From Nocardia sp. CNY236 (GTDB lineage Bacteria > Actinomycetota > Actinomycetes > Mycobacteriales > Mycobacteriaceae): a DNA stretch of 64,000 nucleotides. Below, in pieces: positions 52,539 to 60,575 of this stretch. Position 1 is the stretch's first letter. The number at the start of each line of letters is the position of its first letter. The translations under genes were made by a program, and so were the position numbers. The notes beneath the pieces were generated by a model. It did no database searches, was not told the DNA's origin, and saw only the letters and a program-made list of their open reading frames with translations. The stretch lies in NCBI RefSeq assembly GCF_000482385.1, contig NZ_AXVD01000004.1, positions 1 to 64,000 on the forward strand, written 5' to 3'.

Positions 52539-53555
52539 ATGCAAGAACGCCTCGTCGATCGTCACCCGGAGGTTCCGGCCGACCAACTCGTCGCCCAAAT
52601 GGTGCCGCCACCCATGTTCGACGAAGTGAGTTTCGCCTCCTACATTCCCGACCCGGACGAGGCCAGTCAGGCCGCTGCGGTCGGCAAAGCCGAGCAGTTC
52701 GCCGTGCGGGTCGCCCAGATCGGTAAGGCCACGCAGAGAAAGAGCCTGTTCGGCAAGAAGAAGCAGGTCAGGGGGGTTGGCCTGTACCTGGATGGCGGAT
52801 TCGGCGTCGGCAAGACCCACCTACTGGCCTCGATATTCCATCGGGCGCCCGCTCCCAAGTCTTTCGGCACTTTCGGTGAGCTGACCAATCTCGTCGGCGC
52901 ACTGGGCTTCACCAACGCGGTCGAACGGCTCGCGGGCAACAGCGTACTGTGCATCGACGAGTTCGAACTCGATGATCCGGGCGACACCATGGTGGTGTCT
53001 CGGTTGTTGACCGAGCTGTCCGCAAGAGGTGTGTCCATCGCCGCTACGTCCAACACCCTGCCCGGCCAGCTCGGTGAAGGGCGTTTCGCCGCACAGGATT
53101 TCCTGCGCGAGATCACAAAGCTCGCCGCGATTTTCGAGCCGGTGCGCGTCGACGGCCCGGACTACCGCCACCGTGATCTGCCGCCGGCGCCGCCGCCGGT
53201 GACCTCCGAAGCGTTGGCCGAGCGAGCCGCGCGAACAACGAGTTCCACGTTCGATGAGTTCGATGCGCTTCTACAACACCTGAGCACATTGCATCCGTCG
53301 AAGTATGGCGCGCTGATCTCCGGGGTGTCGTCGGTGTTTCTCGACAATGTGCATCCGGTGACCGATCAGGCCGTCGCGCTGCGCATCGTCGTGTTGGCCG
53401 ACCGGCTCTACGACGCCAGCGTTCCGGTCACGGTGTCGGGGGCGAAGCTGGACGAAATCTTCTCCGCCGAGATGCTCGAAGGTGGTTATCGCAAGAAGTA
53501 TCTGCGCGCCATTTCACGGCTGCTCGCACTGTCGCGATTCGAAGTTGCTGCATAA
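52539..53555 (+). CDS. zapE: ZapE/AFG1-like ATPase (Rv2670c-like)
   Basis: 338 residues. Walker A GGFGVGKTH, Walker B CIDEFELDDPGDT, sensor AATSNTLPGQLGEGRF, plus family motif GFTNAVERLAGNS. AFG1/ZapE ATPases act in division-site or protein-quality control in other bacteria; role here is assigned by family. TAGGCT is six bases before the ATG (leaderless). Its stop lies in a tandem repeat array. Confidence 0.9.
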   Translation: MQERLVDRHPEVPADQLVAQMVPPPMFDEVSFASYIPDPDEASQAAAVGKAEQFAVRVAQIGKATQRKSLFGKKKQVRGVGLYLDGGFGVGKTHLLASIFHRAPAPKSFGTFGELTNLVGALGFTNAVERLAGNSVLCIDEFELDDPGDTMVVSRLLTELSARGVSIAATSNTLPGQLGEGRFAAQDFLREITKLAAIFEPVRVDGPDYRHRDLPPAPPPVTSEALAERAARTTSSTFDEFDALLQHLSTLHPSKYGALISGVSSVFLDNVHPVTDQAVALRIVVLADRLYDASVPVTVSGAKLDEIFSAEMLEGGYRKKYLRAISRLLALSRFEVAA

Positions 53556-53631
53556 CGCTGCACGACGTTGCTGATAGCGCTGCGCGACGTTGCTGATAGC
53601 GCTGCGCGACGTGCTGATAGCGCTGCGCGAC
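53545..53631. repeat. 22-bp tandem repeat, about four units, from the zapE stop
   Basis: Copies of TTGCTGATAGCGCTGCGCGACG begin within the last zapE codons and fill the space before the convergent GNAT gene. The first copy is diverged, the next two identical, the last loses two bases. Each unit contains the palindrome AGCGCT. Confidence 0.88.
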
Positions 53632-53676
53632 ACAGTGCCGATCCGTGAGCTGGTATCGGCTGGACGTGGCGCCGGG

Positions 53677-54222
53677 TCAGGGTCGGAAGATCAACCGCAT
53701 CACATGGTCATGGTGCAGCTGGCGGCCCACGACGAAGGTTCTCGCTCCGACCACCTCGAAACCATGCCTAGTGTAGAAGCGTTGTGCCCGGAGGTTTTCT
53801 CGATTGACGCCGAGCCACACACCGGGGTATCCCTCTGCGCGCACCCAGCGCAGACAGGTCCGCATGAGTGCAGTGGACACCCCGGTGCCGTGGTGACCGG
53901 GTAGCACATACATCTTGCTGAGCTCGACGGCGGGGTGCAGGTCGACTGCCTCGGCCACCGCAGGGTCTTGGGGATCGCGCAGGACCAGCATCGCATAGCC
54001 GACGATCTCGTCGTCCGCCCGCGCCTTGAGCACGACTCGCTCCGGGTCGTTCAAATACTCGCCGAAGCGTTCGCTCGACAATACATCGCTCACGAAGATC
54101 TGGATGTCATCGGGCGTCGCGTCTGCAGGACAGGCGAGCGGAAAGGTAGCTGCCGCAACATCGCTGAGCGCCTCGGCATCCCACAGCCCGGCCCGGTCGA
54201 CAATGACTGGCAGGTTGCTCAT
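53677..54222 (-). CDS. GNAT acetyltransferase (Rv2669-like)
   Basis: 181 residues from the ATG at 54222; an extension to 54384 runs over the P450 gene start and is rejected. GNAT motifs: VELSKMYVLPGHHGTGVSTALMRTCLRW (acetyl-CoA P-loop region with substitution of the usual Q/R-x2-G), YPGVWLGVNRENLRAQRFYTRHGFEVVG. Substrate unknown; possibly a small molecule or protein amine. Divergent from the P450 gene. Confidence 0.88.
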   Translation of the reverse strand: MSNLPVIVDRAGLWDAEALSDVAAATFPLACPADATPDDIQIFVSDVLSSERFGEYLNDPERVVLKARADDEIVGYAMLVLRDPQDPAVAEAVDLHPAVELSKMYVLPGHHGTGVSTALMRTCLRWVRAEGYPGVWLGVNRENLRAQRFYTRHGFEVVGARTFVVGRQLHHDHVMRLIFRP

Positions 54223-54344
54223 CGTTCTATCAGAGCATACGTTCGGCTGAGCCCACGCGGTCGGCACACCAGAGGGCTGGCCGTCATCGAATCGATGTAT
54301 CACTATGGAAGGACCGCAACAACACTCGCGAATGCAGGGGACCC

Positions 54345-55580
54345 ATGGGGATGAAGCAGCTACCAGCGGATTTCTTTCAAACACCGTATGCCTTCTACGA
54401 GCAGCTTCGCGCAGAAGGGCCGGTGCACCAAATCCAGTTGCCCACCGGCGTGAATGCCTGGTTGGTGGTCGATTTCGATGTCGTCAAGGAGGTACTGCGC
54501 CATCCGGACGTGTGCAAGGATCCGCACACCGCGGCCGGCGCCCGTGCGCATCGGACCTCGGTGGGCAACAGCGGTGTCACCGCCGTCAACGAGCGCCTGC
54601 GGCATCATCTGCTCAATACCGATCCGCCGCAGCATTCCCGGCTGCGCAAACTGGTCGTCCCGGCATTCGCGCCGGCTCGGATGGCGGCGCTCGAGCCCCG
54701 TGTCGAAGCGATCGCGGACGCACTTCTCGATACCGTCGATCGCAAGGTGAGCGCCGGCGCGAACGTGGATCTCCTCGAGGAGTTCGCGTTCCCGCTGCCG
54801 GTCACAGTGATCTGCGAGTTGCTCGGGGTGCCCGTGGAAGACCGGGAGCGCTTCCAGAAATGGTCGGCGGAGGTGGTGGACCTTCCGATGTCCACGCCGG
54901 AAAGTATGCGCGCTGCCACCGATGCCATCGTCGACTATTTCGAAGGCATGATTTCCTGGCGCAGATCACAGGGGCTCGGTGACGATCTGCTGTCGGAGTT
55001 GCTGCGCATCAGTGACGACGGGGATCGGCTCAGCCATGATGAGCTGATCTCGATGGCATTCCTGATTCTGGTGGCCGGACACGAGACCACGGTGAATCTG
55101 ATCGGCAATACCGCGCTCGCGCTGCTCGACGATCCGTCCCGATGGCGCGCCCTGCGCGACAACCCGGACGGCGTTGCGCCGCTGGTAGAAGAAATGTTGC
55201 GCTACAACGGCCCCGTGAACGTGGCGACACTGCGCTACACCGCAGCTCCTATAGTCGTGCGTAACACCATGATTCCCGAAGGGGAGGTAATTCTCGTCTC
55301 GGTCGCTGCGGCCAACCATGACGAACGGCAATTCCTCGCGCCGTCGACGTTCGACCCGGACCGTGGGGCACATGGTCACCTGGCTTTCGGACACGGAATC
55401 CACTACTGCCTGGGGGCGGGACTCGCACGGCTCGAGGCCCGGGTTGCCCTGACCCGTTTGATCCAGCGCTTTCCCCACATGCGGCTCACGGTCGACACTG
55501 CGGACCTGCACTGGCGAGAGAGCATCGTGATCCGCGGTCTGCGCGACCTTCCTGTGGCAGTGGCCGGTCTGCCTAGTTGA
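54345..55580 (+). CDS. Cytochrome P450
   Basis: 411 residues; ATG at 54345 or 54351. I-helix LILVAGHETTVN, K-helix VEEMLRY (ExxR), haem loop LAFGHGIHYCLGAGLARLE with the Cys thiolate ligand. A bacterial class I enzyme, resembling CYP105/CYP107-type hydroxylases of secondary metabolism; substrate unknown. No ferredoxin gene nearby. FMO gene follows 58 bp downstream. Confidence 0.93.
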   Translation: MGMKQLPADFFQTPYAFYEQLRAEGPVHQIQLPTGVNAWLVVDFDVVKEVLRHPDVCKDPHTAAGARAHRTSVGNSGVTAVNERLRHHLLNTDPPQHSRLRKLVVPAFAPARMAALEPRVEAIADALLDTVDRKVSAGANVDLLEEFAFPLPVTVICELLGVPVEDRERFQKWSAEVVDLPMSTPESMRAATDAIVDYFEGMISWRRSQGLGDDLLSELLRISDDGDRLSHDELISMAFLILVAGHETTVNLIGNTALALLDDPSRWRALRDNPDGVAPLVEEMLRYNGPVNVATLRYTAAPIVVRNTMIPEGEVILVSVAAANHDERQFLAPSTFDPDRGAHGHLAFGHGIHYCLGAGLARLEARVALTRLIQRFPHMRLTVDTADLHWRESIVIRGLRDLPVAVAGLPS

Positions 55581-55638
55581 GTAGCGGTTTCATCCAACCG
55601 ACTTTGCTGGAGGCCGCCGGCGACGTAATCTCCTGCCC

Positions 55639-57189
55639 ATGACATGCGAACACCGCATCGGGATCGTCGGTGCGGGTGTCGCCGGTCTCGCTTGCGCAAA
55701 AGTGCTGAAACAGGAGGGTTTTTCGGTCGAGGTGTTCGACCGCGCTCCCGATGTCGGTGGTGTGTGGAGTGCGACCCGACGATATCCGGGACTGCGCGCG
55801 CAGAACTCGAAGGCCACGTTCCACTTCTCGGACTTCCCGATGCCCGCGACCTACCCGCACGTCGTGGACGGACACCACATGCAGGCGTACTTGGCGGCCT
55901 ATGCGGAGCATTTCGGGTTGGCCGAGCACCTACGGTTGCGCACGGATGTGCTGGCTGCCGACCCAGTGGACACCGGATGGCTCTTGCAGCTGCGTGATGC
56001 GGAGGGAATTCATCGCAGGTCGTGCGATCATCTGGTCGTCGCCAACGGCGCATACGGTGAGCCGCTGATGCCGGAATACCGCGGTGCAGAGTGGTTTCGG
56101 CAGGCCGGCGGTCAACTATGGCACTCCTCGGAGTTTCTGAATGTGGAATCGGTGCGCGGAAAGTCGGTCGTCGTCGTTGGCTACGGCACTTCCGCCTGTG
56201 AGATTGCCACCGCGGTCAGCGATGTCGCGGCCTCCACCGATGTCGTGGCCCGGCGGCTGGTGTGGAAGGTGCCTCGCACTCCGAGCCGGATGCTCGACTA
56301 CGAACGGCTGATGCTGACTCGGTTCGGCGAGGCGCACTTCGACTCGGTGCGGCCTGGCTGGGTAGCTCGCTTCCTGGCCGGTCCCGGCGAATCGGTGCGT
56401 ATCAGTAACTTCGATCTAATCCAGGAGCTGGTCACCAAACGTTTGGGACTACGCGAACTCGGACTGGTGCCCGATGGTCGATTCGAAGAGATCGCCGACA
56501 GCGGTGTCGGCATCGCGACCAACGGCTTTTTCGACCGAGTCGCCGCGGGGCGCATAGTGGTCCACCGAGATGCGACGATAACCGAGATGATCGGCGGCCC
56601 GGGGCCCGCTCCGGCCGTCGGACTGTCCACTGGGCAGGTGCTGCAAGCCGATGTCGTCGTGTGTGCTACTGGTTTCCAGCAGCACGTGCCGTTTCTCGCT
56701 CCCTACATACAGCGCAAACTGACCGACGAGCGGGGCAATTTCCGTTTGTACCGCCAGATTCTGCCCCTGGATGTGCCGAAGCTGACCTTTGTGGGCTACA
56801 ACCCGTCACTGATCAGCACGCTGAGTGCCGAAGTCGCCGCACACTGGACCGCGGCGCTGCTCGCCGGGCGGCTGCACTTGCCTCCCGCCACCACACTGGG
56901 CGAGCAGGTCGACGACCGCCTGCGTTGGATGGCGCAACACACTCACGGGCGACGCGCACGCGGAGCCGTGAACACCCCAGCATCCATTCAGACCGTCGAT
57001 GAGATGCTCGCCGACCTGAAGTTCCGGCTACCACTGGCCACCCGCGCGGCCCAGTGGTTGCGTCCGATCCGGCCGGAGTCCTATCGCAGGCTGGCCGGTC
57101 ACCGGCACTCCGCTGCGGGGCCGCGCCCAACCACGGTGGAGGCGCAATCGCTTGCCTACGACGAAGACCGCGGGCCGGTCTCCAGATAG
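55639..57189 (+). CDS. FAD-dependent monooxygenase (FMO/BVMO-like)
   Basis: 516 residues. FAD motif IGIVGAGVAGLACAKVL (residues 7-23), FDRAPDVGGVW, second nucleotide motif VVVGYGTSACEIA (NADPH), and WHSSEFL approximating the FMO/BVMO FxGxxxHxxxW fingerprint, with ATGFQQ near residue 340. Hydroxylates or Baeyer-Villiger-oxidises a small organic. Together with the P450 and LysR it looks like a catabolic or tailoring unit. Confidence 0.88.
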   Translation: MTCEHRIGIVGAGVAGLACAKVLKQEGFSVEVFDRAPDVGGVWSATRRYPGLRAQNSKATFHFSDFPMPATYPHVVDGHHMQAYLAAYAEHFGLAEHLRLRTDVLAADPVDTGWLLQLRDAEGIHRRSCDHLVVANGAYGEPLMPEYRGAEWFRQAGGQLWHSSEFLNVESVRGKSVVVVGYGTSACEIATAVSDVAASTDVVARRLVWKVPRTPSRMLDYERLMLTRFGEAHFDSVRPGWVARFLAGPGESVRISNFDLIQELVTKRLGLRELGLVPDGRFEEIADSGVGIATNGFFDRVAAGRIVVHRDATITEMIGGPGPAPAVGLSTGQVLQADVVVCATGFQQHVPFLAPYIQRKLTDERGNFRLYRQILPLDVPKLTFVGYNPSLISTLSAEVAAHWTAALLAGRLHLPPATTLGEQVDDRLRWMAQHTHGRRARGAVNTPASIQTVDEMLADLKFRLPLATRAAQWLRPIRPESYRRLAGHRHSAAGPRPTTVEAQSLAYDEDRGPVSR

Positions 57190-57196
57190 TTCTGGC

Positions 57197-58117
57197 ATGG
57201 AAACGCTGGATATGAACCTTCTCGTCGCGTTGGACGCCTTGCTGGATACCAACAGCGTGACCCTGGCCGCGCAGCGACTGGGTAGCTCGCCTCCGGCGAT
57301 GAGCCGCGCATTGGCTCGTCTGCGTCGAGCACTGGGTGACCCGCTGCTCGTACGCGCTGGCCGGACGTTGGCCCCGACGCCACGTGCCCTGGAACTGCGC
57401 TCCGAAGTGAGTGTGCTCGTTGCCCGCGGTCGCGCGCTGTTGGCTCCGAACAATGCCACCGATCCAGTGGGACTGCGCCGTACTTTTGCGGTGCAGGCAG
57501 GCGAGGGCGTGCTCGCCGAACTCGCCACCCCATTGTTGGCCGCCGTGCAGGCACAAGCCCCCGGGGTCACGGTGCGCTTCCTTCCCGATGTGTCCGGAGA
57601 TACCGCCTCGCTCCGTGACGGCCGCGTCGACCTCGAGGTCGGCACGCTCGATTACAGCGACTCGGAGACCACCGTGCGTCGCGTGCTCGGCGACCGCATG
57701 ATCGGGGTGGCGGCGGCCGGTCACCCCCTGGTCACCGACCCGGTCACTGTCGGTGCCTATGCGGCGGCGCGCCACCTGAGCGTTTCCCGCGATGGGCGAC
57801 CGCACGGCCCGATCGACGACCGCCTTGCGCTGCATGGCCGGACCCGAAAGGTGGTGGCTACCGTGCCGACCGTGACGAGTGCGCTGTTTGCGGTGCGCGG
57901 CAGTGATCTGGTCTGCCCGGTGCCTGCATGGCTGACCGCGACAACGCTGCCCGCGCTCGGGCTGACTCCATTCGAGATTCCGCTCCCGCTGCCCGAAATC
58001 GCCCTCGGAATAGCATGGCATCCGCGCTACACCGCCGACGGCGGCCACCGGTGGCTGCGCGATCTCGTCCACGAGACCATGCTGCGCTCCGCGGCCGGGG
58101 CGCGCCCGCCGATATGA
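57197..58117 (+). CDS. LysR-family transcriptional regulator
   Basis: 306 residues, 8 bp after the FMO. N-terminal HTH METLDMNLLVALDALLDTNSVTLAAQRLGSSPPAMSRALARLRRALGDPLLVRAGRTLAPTPRA, then the periplasmic-binding-fold effector domain. Likely controls the FMO/P450 unit, either locally or elsewhere; the downstream position is less usual than divergent placement. Confidence 0.92.
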   Translation: METLDMNLLVALDALLDTNSVTLAAQRLGSSPPAMSRALARLRRALGDPLLVRAGRTLAPTPRALELRSEVSVLVARGRALLAPNNATDPVGLRRTFAVQAGEGVLAELATPLLAAVQAQAPGVTVRFLPDVSGDTASLRDGRVDLEVGTLDYSDSETTVRRVLGDRMIGVAAAGHPLVTDPVTVGAYAAARHLSVSRDGRPHGPIDDRLALHGRTRKVVATVPTVTSALFAVRGSDLVCPVPAWLTATTLPALGLTPFEIPLPLPEIALGIAWHPRYTADGGHRWLRDLVHETMLRSAAGARPPI

Positions 58118-58133
58118 TCGGCGGTCCGGCTCG

Positions 58134-59138
58134 TCAAGTGAGCGGAGGCGAACTGGGCAGTCGGTAGTCGGTCGGTCTGCGCGGCGTGTCCGGTCGCTCG
58201 GAACCTTTCGAGGACGCATCGCCCACGGGGGGGCCGAACAGCTCCGAATGACTCAGCGGGGCCGCCGCTGTCCGTTTGAGCTCGTCGAGCATCGCCTGCA
58301 ATTTGTCGACATGGGTATTTTCGACCGGAGTGTGATCCTCGTCGGCGGCGCGGTGCGCCCCGGTGAGTCCGGACGGGTGCACTTCCGCGGGAGCTCCGGT
58401 GTCGGAATTCTCGTGGTCGGAGCTCGACGGGGTATCGATCGCGGACTGCGCGCCGCCCTCGCTCCCGATGCTTGCGGGTGCTGTGCGAGAGATCGGCCCG
58501 AGCGTGGACTCGTGCTCCGCGGTGAAGGTATCCCGCTGCCCCGTGCGGCGTTCCGGTTGAATCGGCGCAGTGAGCGGTGGGGCAGGTTCGCTCGAGCGCA
58601 TCCCACGATCGTGTGCAGTGGACGCGGTGAAGCTTCGCCCCGAGACGAGATTCGACTCCAGGGCGGTCATAGCCGGTTCGCTCGGCGGAGTCGTTCCCGC
58701 CTGTCGTGGCGAACTCGGATCCGGTGCCGCGTGCGCCGAATCGCGGGTGGTGTCGTGCAGCCGCGTTCCATTTCGAGAACCCGCGGATTCACGATGGTCC
58801 CTCCGTTGTGGCGCCGGTGCCCGGTCGGCGAGGTCGCGGCCCGGTGGGCGCGCGGCGGGCCGTTTCTCGGTTGCCGACGAGGCGTGAACCGGTGAGCTGT
58901 CTGTCACGGACGCCAGGCGTTCGACCTTGGCATCGATGCCCGAAATATCTTGCCCGGCGCGGAAAGCCCACGCTTCCAGCTTGGCCAACCGGCCCTGGAC
59001 CGTCTGGTTCGCTGTGGTGGAGGCATCGTCCACCTGCGACGCGACCGTGTCCAGCTTCTCACTGATCTCTCGGAGAGCCGATGCGATGCTCGACAACACT
59101 GTGCCGATCGACTCGCCAGTGTGCTGACCGTGCTCCAT
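58134..59138 (-). CDS. Hypothetical coiled-coil, largely disordered protein
   Basis: About 334 residues from the ATG at 59138 (MEHGQHTGESIGTVLSSIASALREISEKLDTVASQVDDAS). Residues 8-65 are predicted coiled coil; the middle is Pro/Ser/Arg/Thr-rich and disordered, and the C-terminus has DKLQAMLDELKRTAAAPLSHSEL. No membrane segment or domain recognised. An ATG at 59174 is an alternative. Not assigned a function. It converges on the LysR gene. Confidence 0.6.
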   Translation of the reverse strand: MEHGQHTGESIGTVLSSIASALREISEKLDTVASQVDDASTTANQTVQGRLAKLEAWAFRAGQDISGIDAKVERLASVTDSSPVHASSATEKRPAARPPGRDLADRAPAPQRRDHRESAGSRNGTRLHDTTRDSAHAAPDPSSPRQAGTTPPSEPAMTALESNLVSGRSFTASTAHDRGMRSSEPAPPLTAPIQPERRTGQRDTFTAEHESTLGPISRTAPASIGSEGGAQSAIDTPSSSDHENSDTGAPAEVHPSGLTGAHRAADEDHTPVENTHVDKLQAMLDELKRTAAAPLSHSELFGPPVGDASSKGSERPDTPRRPTDYRLPSSPPLT

Positions 59139-59633
59139 CCAGTACCCACTTCCCCGTATCGGCCCAGCGCGCATGCAGCCGGACAATACTATCTGTCTCT
59201 GTGGAGATCCGCGGCTCGTGAAGAATCGGAGTGCATCGATCCAATGATCTGACCGAAGCAGCGTAAGCCCATGAGCGCGTATCCATACACGCGCGGTGGC
59301 TTTCGATCCGGTTTGTCCGAAAAAATCTCTCGGCGACGTGTTGTTCGGACGCATATCGACACCCGGCACTGCGACAGGCCCGGACCGCGGCTTGCGCTCC
59401 GCCTGTCGACTCGGATGTGGACACAGGCCGGCGGATCCCCGCCAGTGCCATAGGTCCGTGACCTCGAGAAAATCGTTGTGTGGCACGGCATATCGATACT
59501 GTGCCCGGCGGTTGTCTCCGTGCGGCGCACCCGAGCGCGGGGTAGGCGGACCTGGCGAGGTTGCCGAACCTGACGCACTCTTGATCTATGGCGTGGGTCG
59601 CCGAGACAAGGCGGTTTGTGCAGGAGTGGTCGC
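59139..59633. promoter_or_regulatory. 495-bp divergent region between the coiled-coil gene and the CoiA-like gene
   Basis: No convincing gene seen. Contains AT-rich patches (around 59160-59180, 59310-59330 and 59460-59480) that may hold promoters for both flanking genes, but no -35/-10 pair stands out. AGGAG at about 59622-59626 is the ribosome site of the plus-strand gene. Confidence 0.4.
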
Positions 59634-60575
59634 ATGAGAACCAAACAGCGAGCCGAGATCTGCGGGCGACGGGCGATGCTCGCAGAGTTGGGTATCGGGG
59701 ACAGCGGCGACCGAGTACGTAGGTCGTCGACCGGCTACGCGTGTGAATGTTCGGAGTGTTCCGCCACGCAGTGGGATCTGCGGCGACTGGAGTATTGGCT
59801 GTGCGGCAGATTGCTCGCTTACGGAGCGGACGAAGCCGACGTCGATCGAAGGGTCGGGACACAGTTGGTCGACATCCGGTGGCGCAAGGCCGACCGGTTG
59901 GGAGCGATCGAGATCCGTCGGGGTCCATTGGAGCGTGGACTCGCCCAGGAGCACACTGCCCGGCTCCGCGCTGCGGGCTGCACCGACGTGCTGTGGTTGT
60001 GTCCACCTGGCTACTGGGTGCCCTATCTGCACGCCTTGGGCATCGCAGACTTCGCACCAGCAGCCTGTGACTACCGCGCGGTCACGGGCGTACTGGACAC
60101 CGAACATGCGATGGCGGCGCCCCGGCGAGAACCGGTCGAATTGCGTGAGTTCATCGAAGGGTGGGTGCACGGCGACGTCGTGTGGGGCTATCGCGACGAG
60201 CGGACAGGAGGGTGGGCAACCGTGACCGATTGGGAGCATCACACGAAAACACAGGCGGCTGTCATCGCACGGCAGCGTCAGGAACTGGTCAACCAGCGCA
60301 CTGCGCTGGCAATGACTCGCAAGTCGTTGCGGGACGAGCAGAAGCATGTCGTGAAACTCACCTCCCGGTTGGACCGTGCGGAGACAGCAGCGCAGGATCA
60401 GGCTTGCGCACTGGCCGCTGCCCAGCGCGCGATCGCCGATGGCCACCGATTGGACGCTGCGCTGCGCAACACCATCGCAAGCCTCGAGCAGGCCATCGGC
60501 CGCTGGCAATTGATCACCGTGTGCGCGATGTTGCTGATAGTTACATTCGTGGTGTCGGCGATGGTGGTGCGCTGA
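59634..60575 (+). CDS. CoiA-like nuclease-fold protein with coiled coil and C-terminal membrane anchor
   Basis: 313 residues. Residues 35-45 hold a Cys-rich ACECSEC. Residues 50-135 read like the CoiA/PD-(D/E)xK pattern: DLRRLEYWLCGRLL, LVDIRWRKADRLGAIEIRRG, then AQEHTARLRAAGCTDVLWLCPPGYW (compare IEIQxS...R...Y...LW in CoiA). Here the usual IEIQ/IExK is IEIR. Residues about 208-285 are a coiled coil, and 291-311 (LITVCAMLLIVTFVVSAMVV) is one membrane helix, so it is tail-anchored with the nuclease-like part in the cytoplasm. The AGGAG site decides the start. Overlaps the convergent next gene by 35 bp. Family match is by eye only. Confidence 0.6.
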   Translation: MRTKQRAEICGRRAMLAELGIGDSGDRVRRSSTGYACECSECSATQWDLRRLEYWLCGRLLAYGADEADVDRRVGTQLVDIRWRKADRLGAIEIRRGPLERGLAQEHTARLRAAGCTDVLWLCPPGYWVPYLHALGIADFAPAACDYRAVTGVLDTEHAMAAPRREPVELREFIEGWVHGDVVWGYRDERTGGWATVTDWEHHTKTQAAVIARQRQELVNQRTALAMTRKSLRDEQKHVVKLTSRLDRAETAAQDQACALAAAQRAIADGHRLDAALRNTIASLEQAIGRWQLITVCAMLLIVTFVVSAMVVR

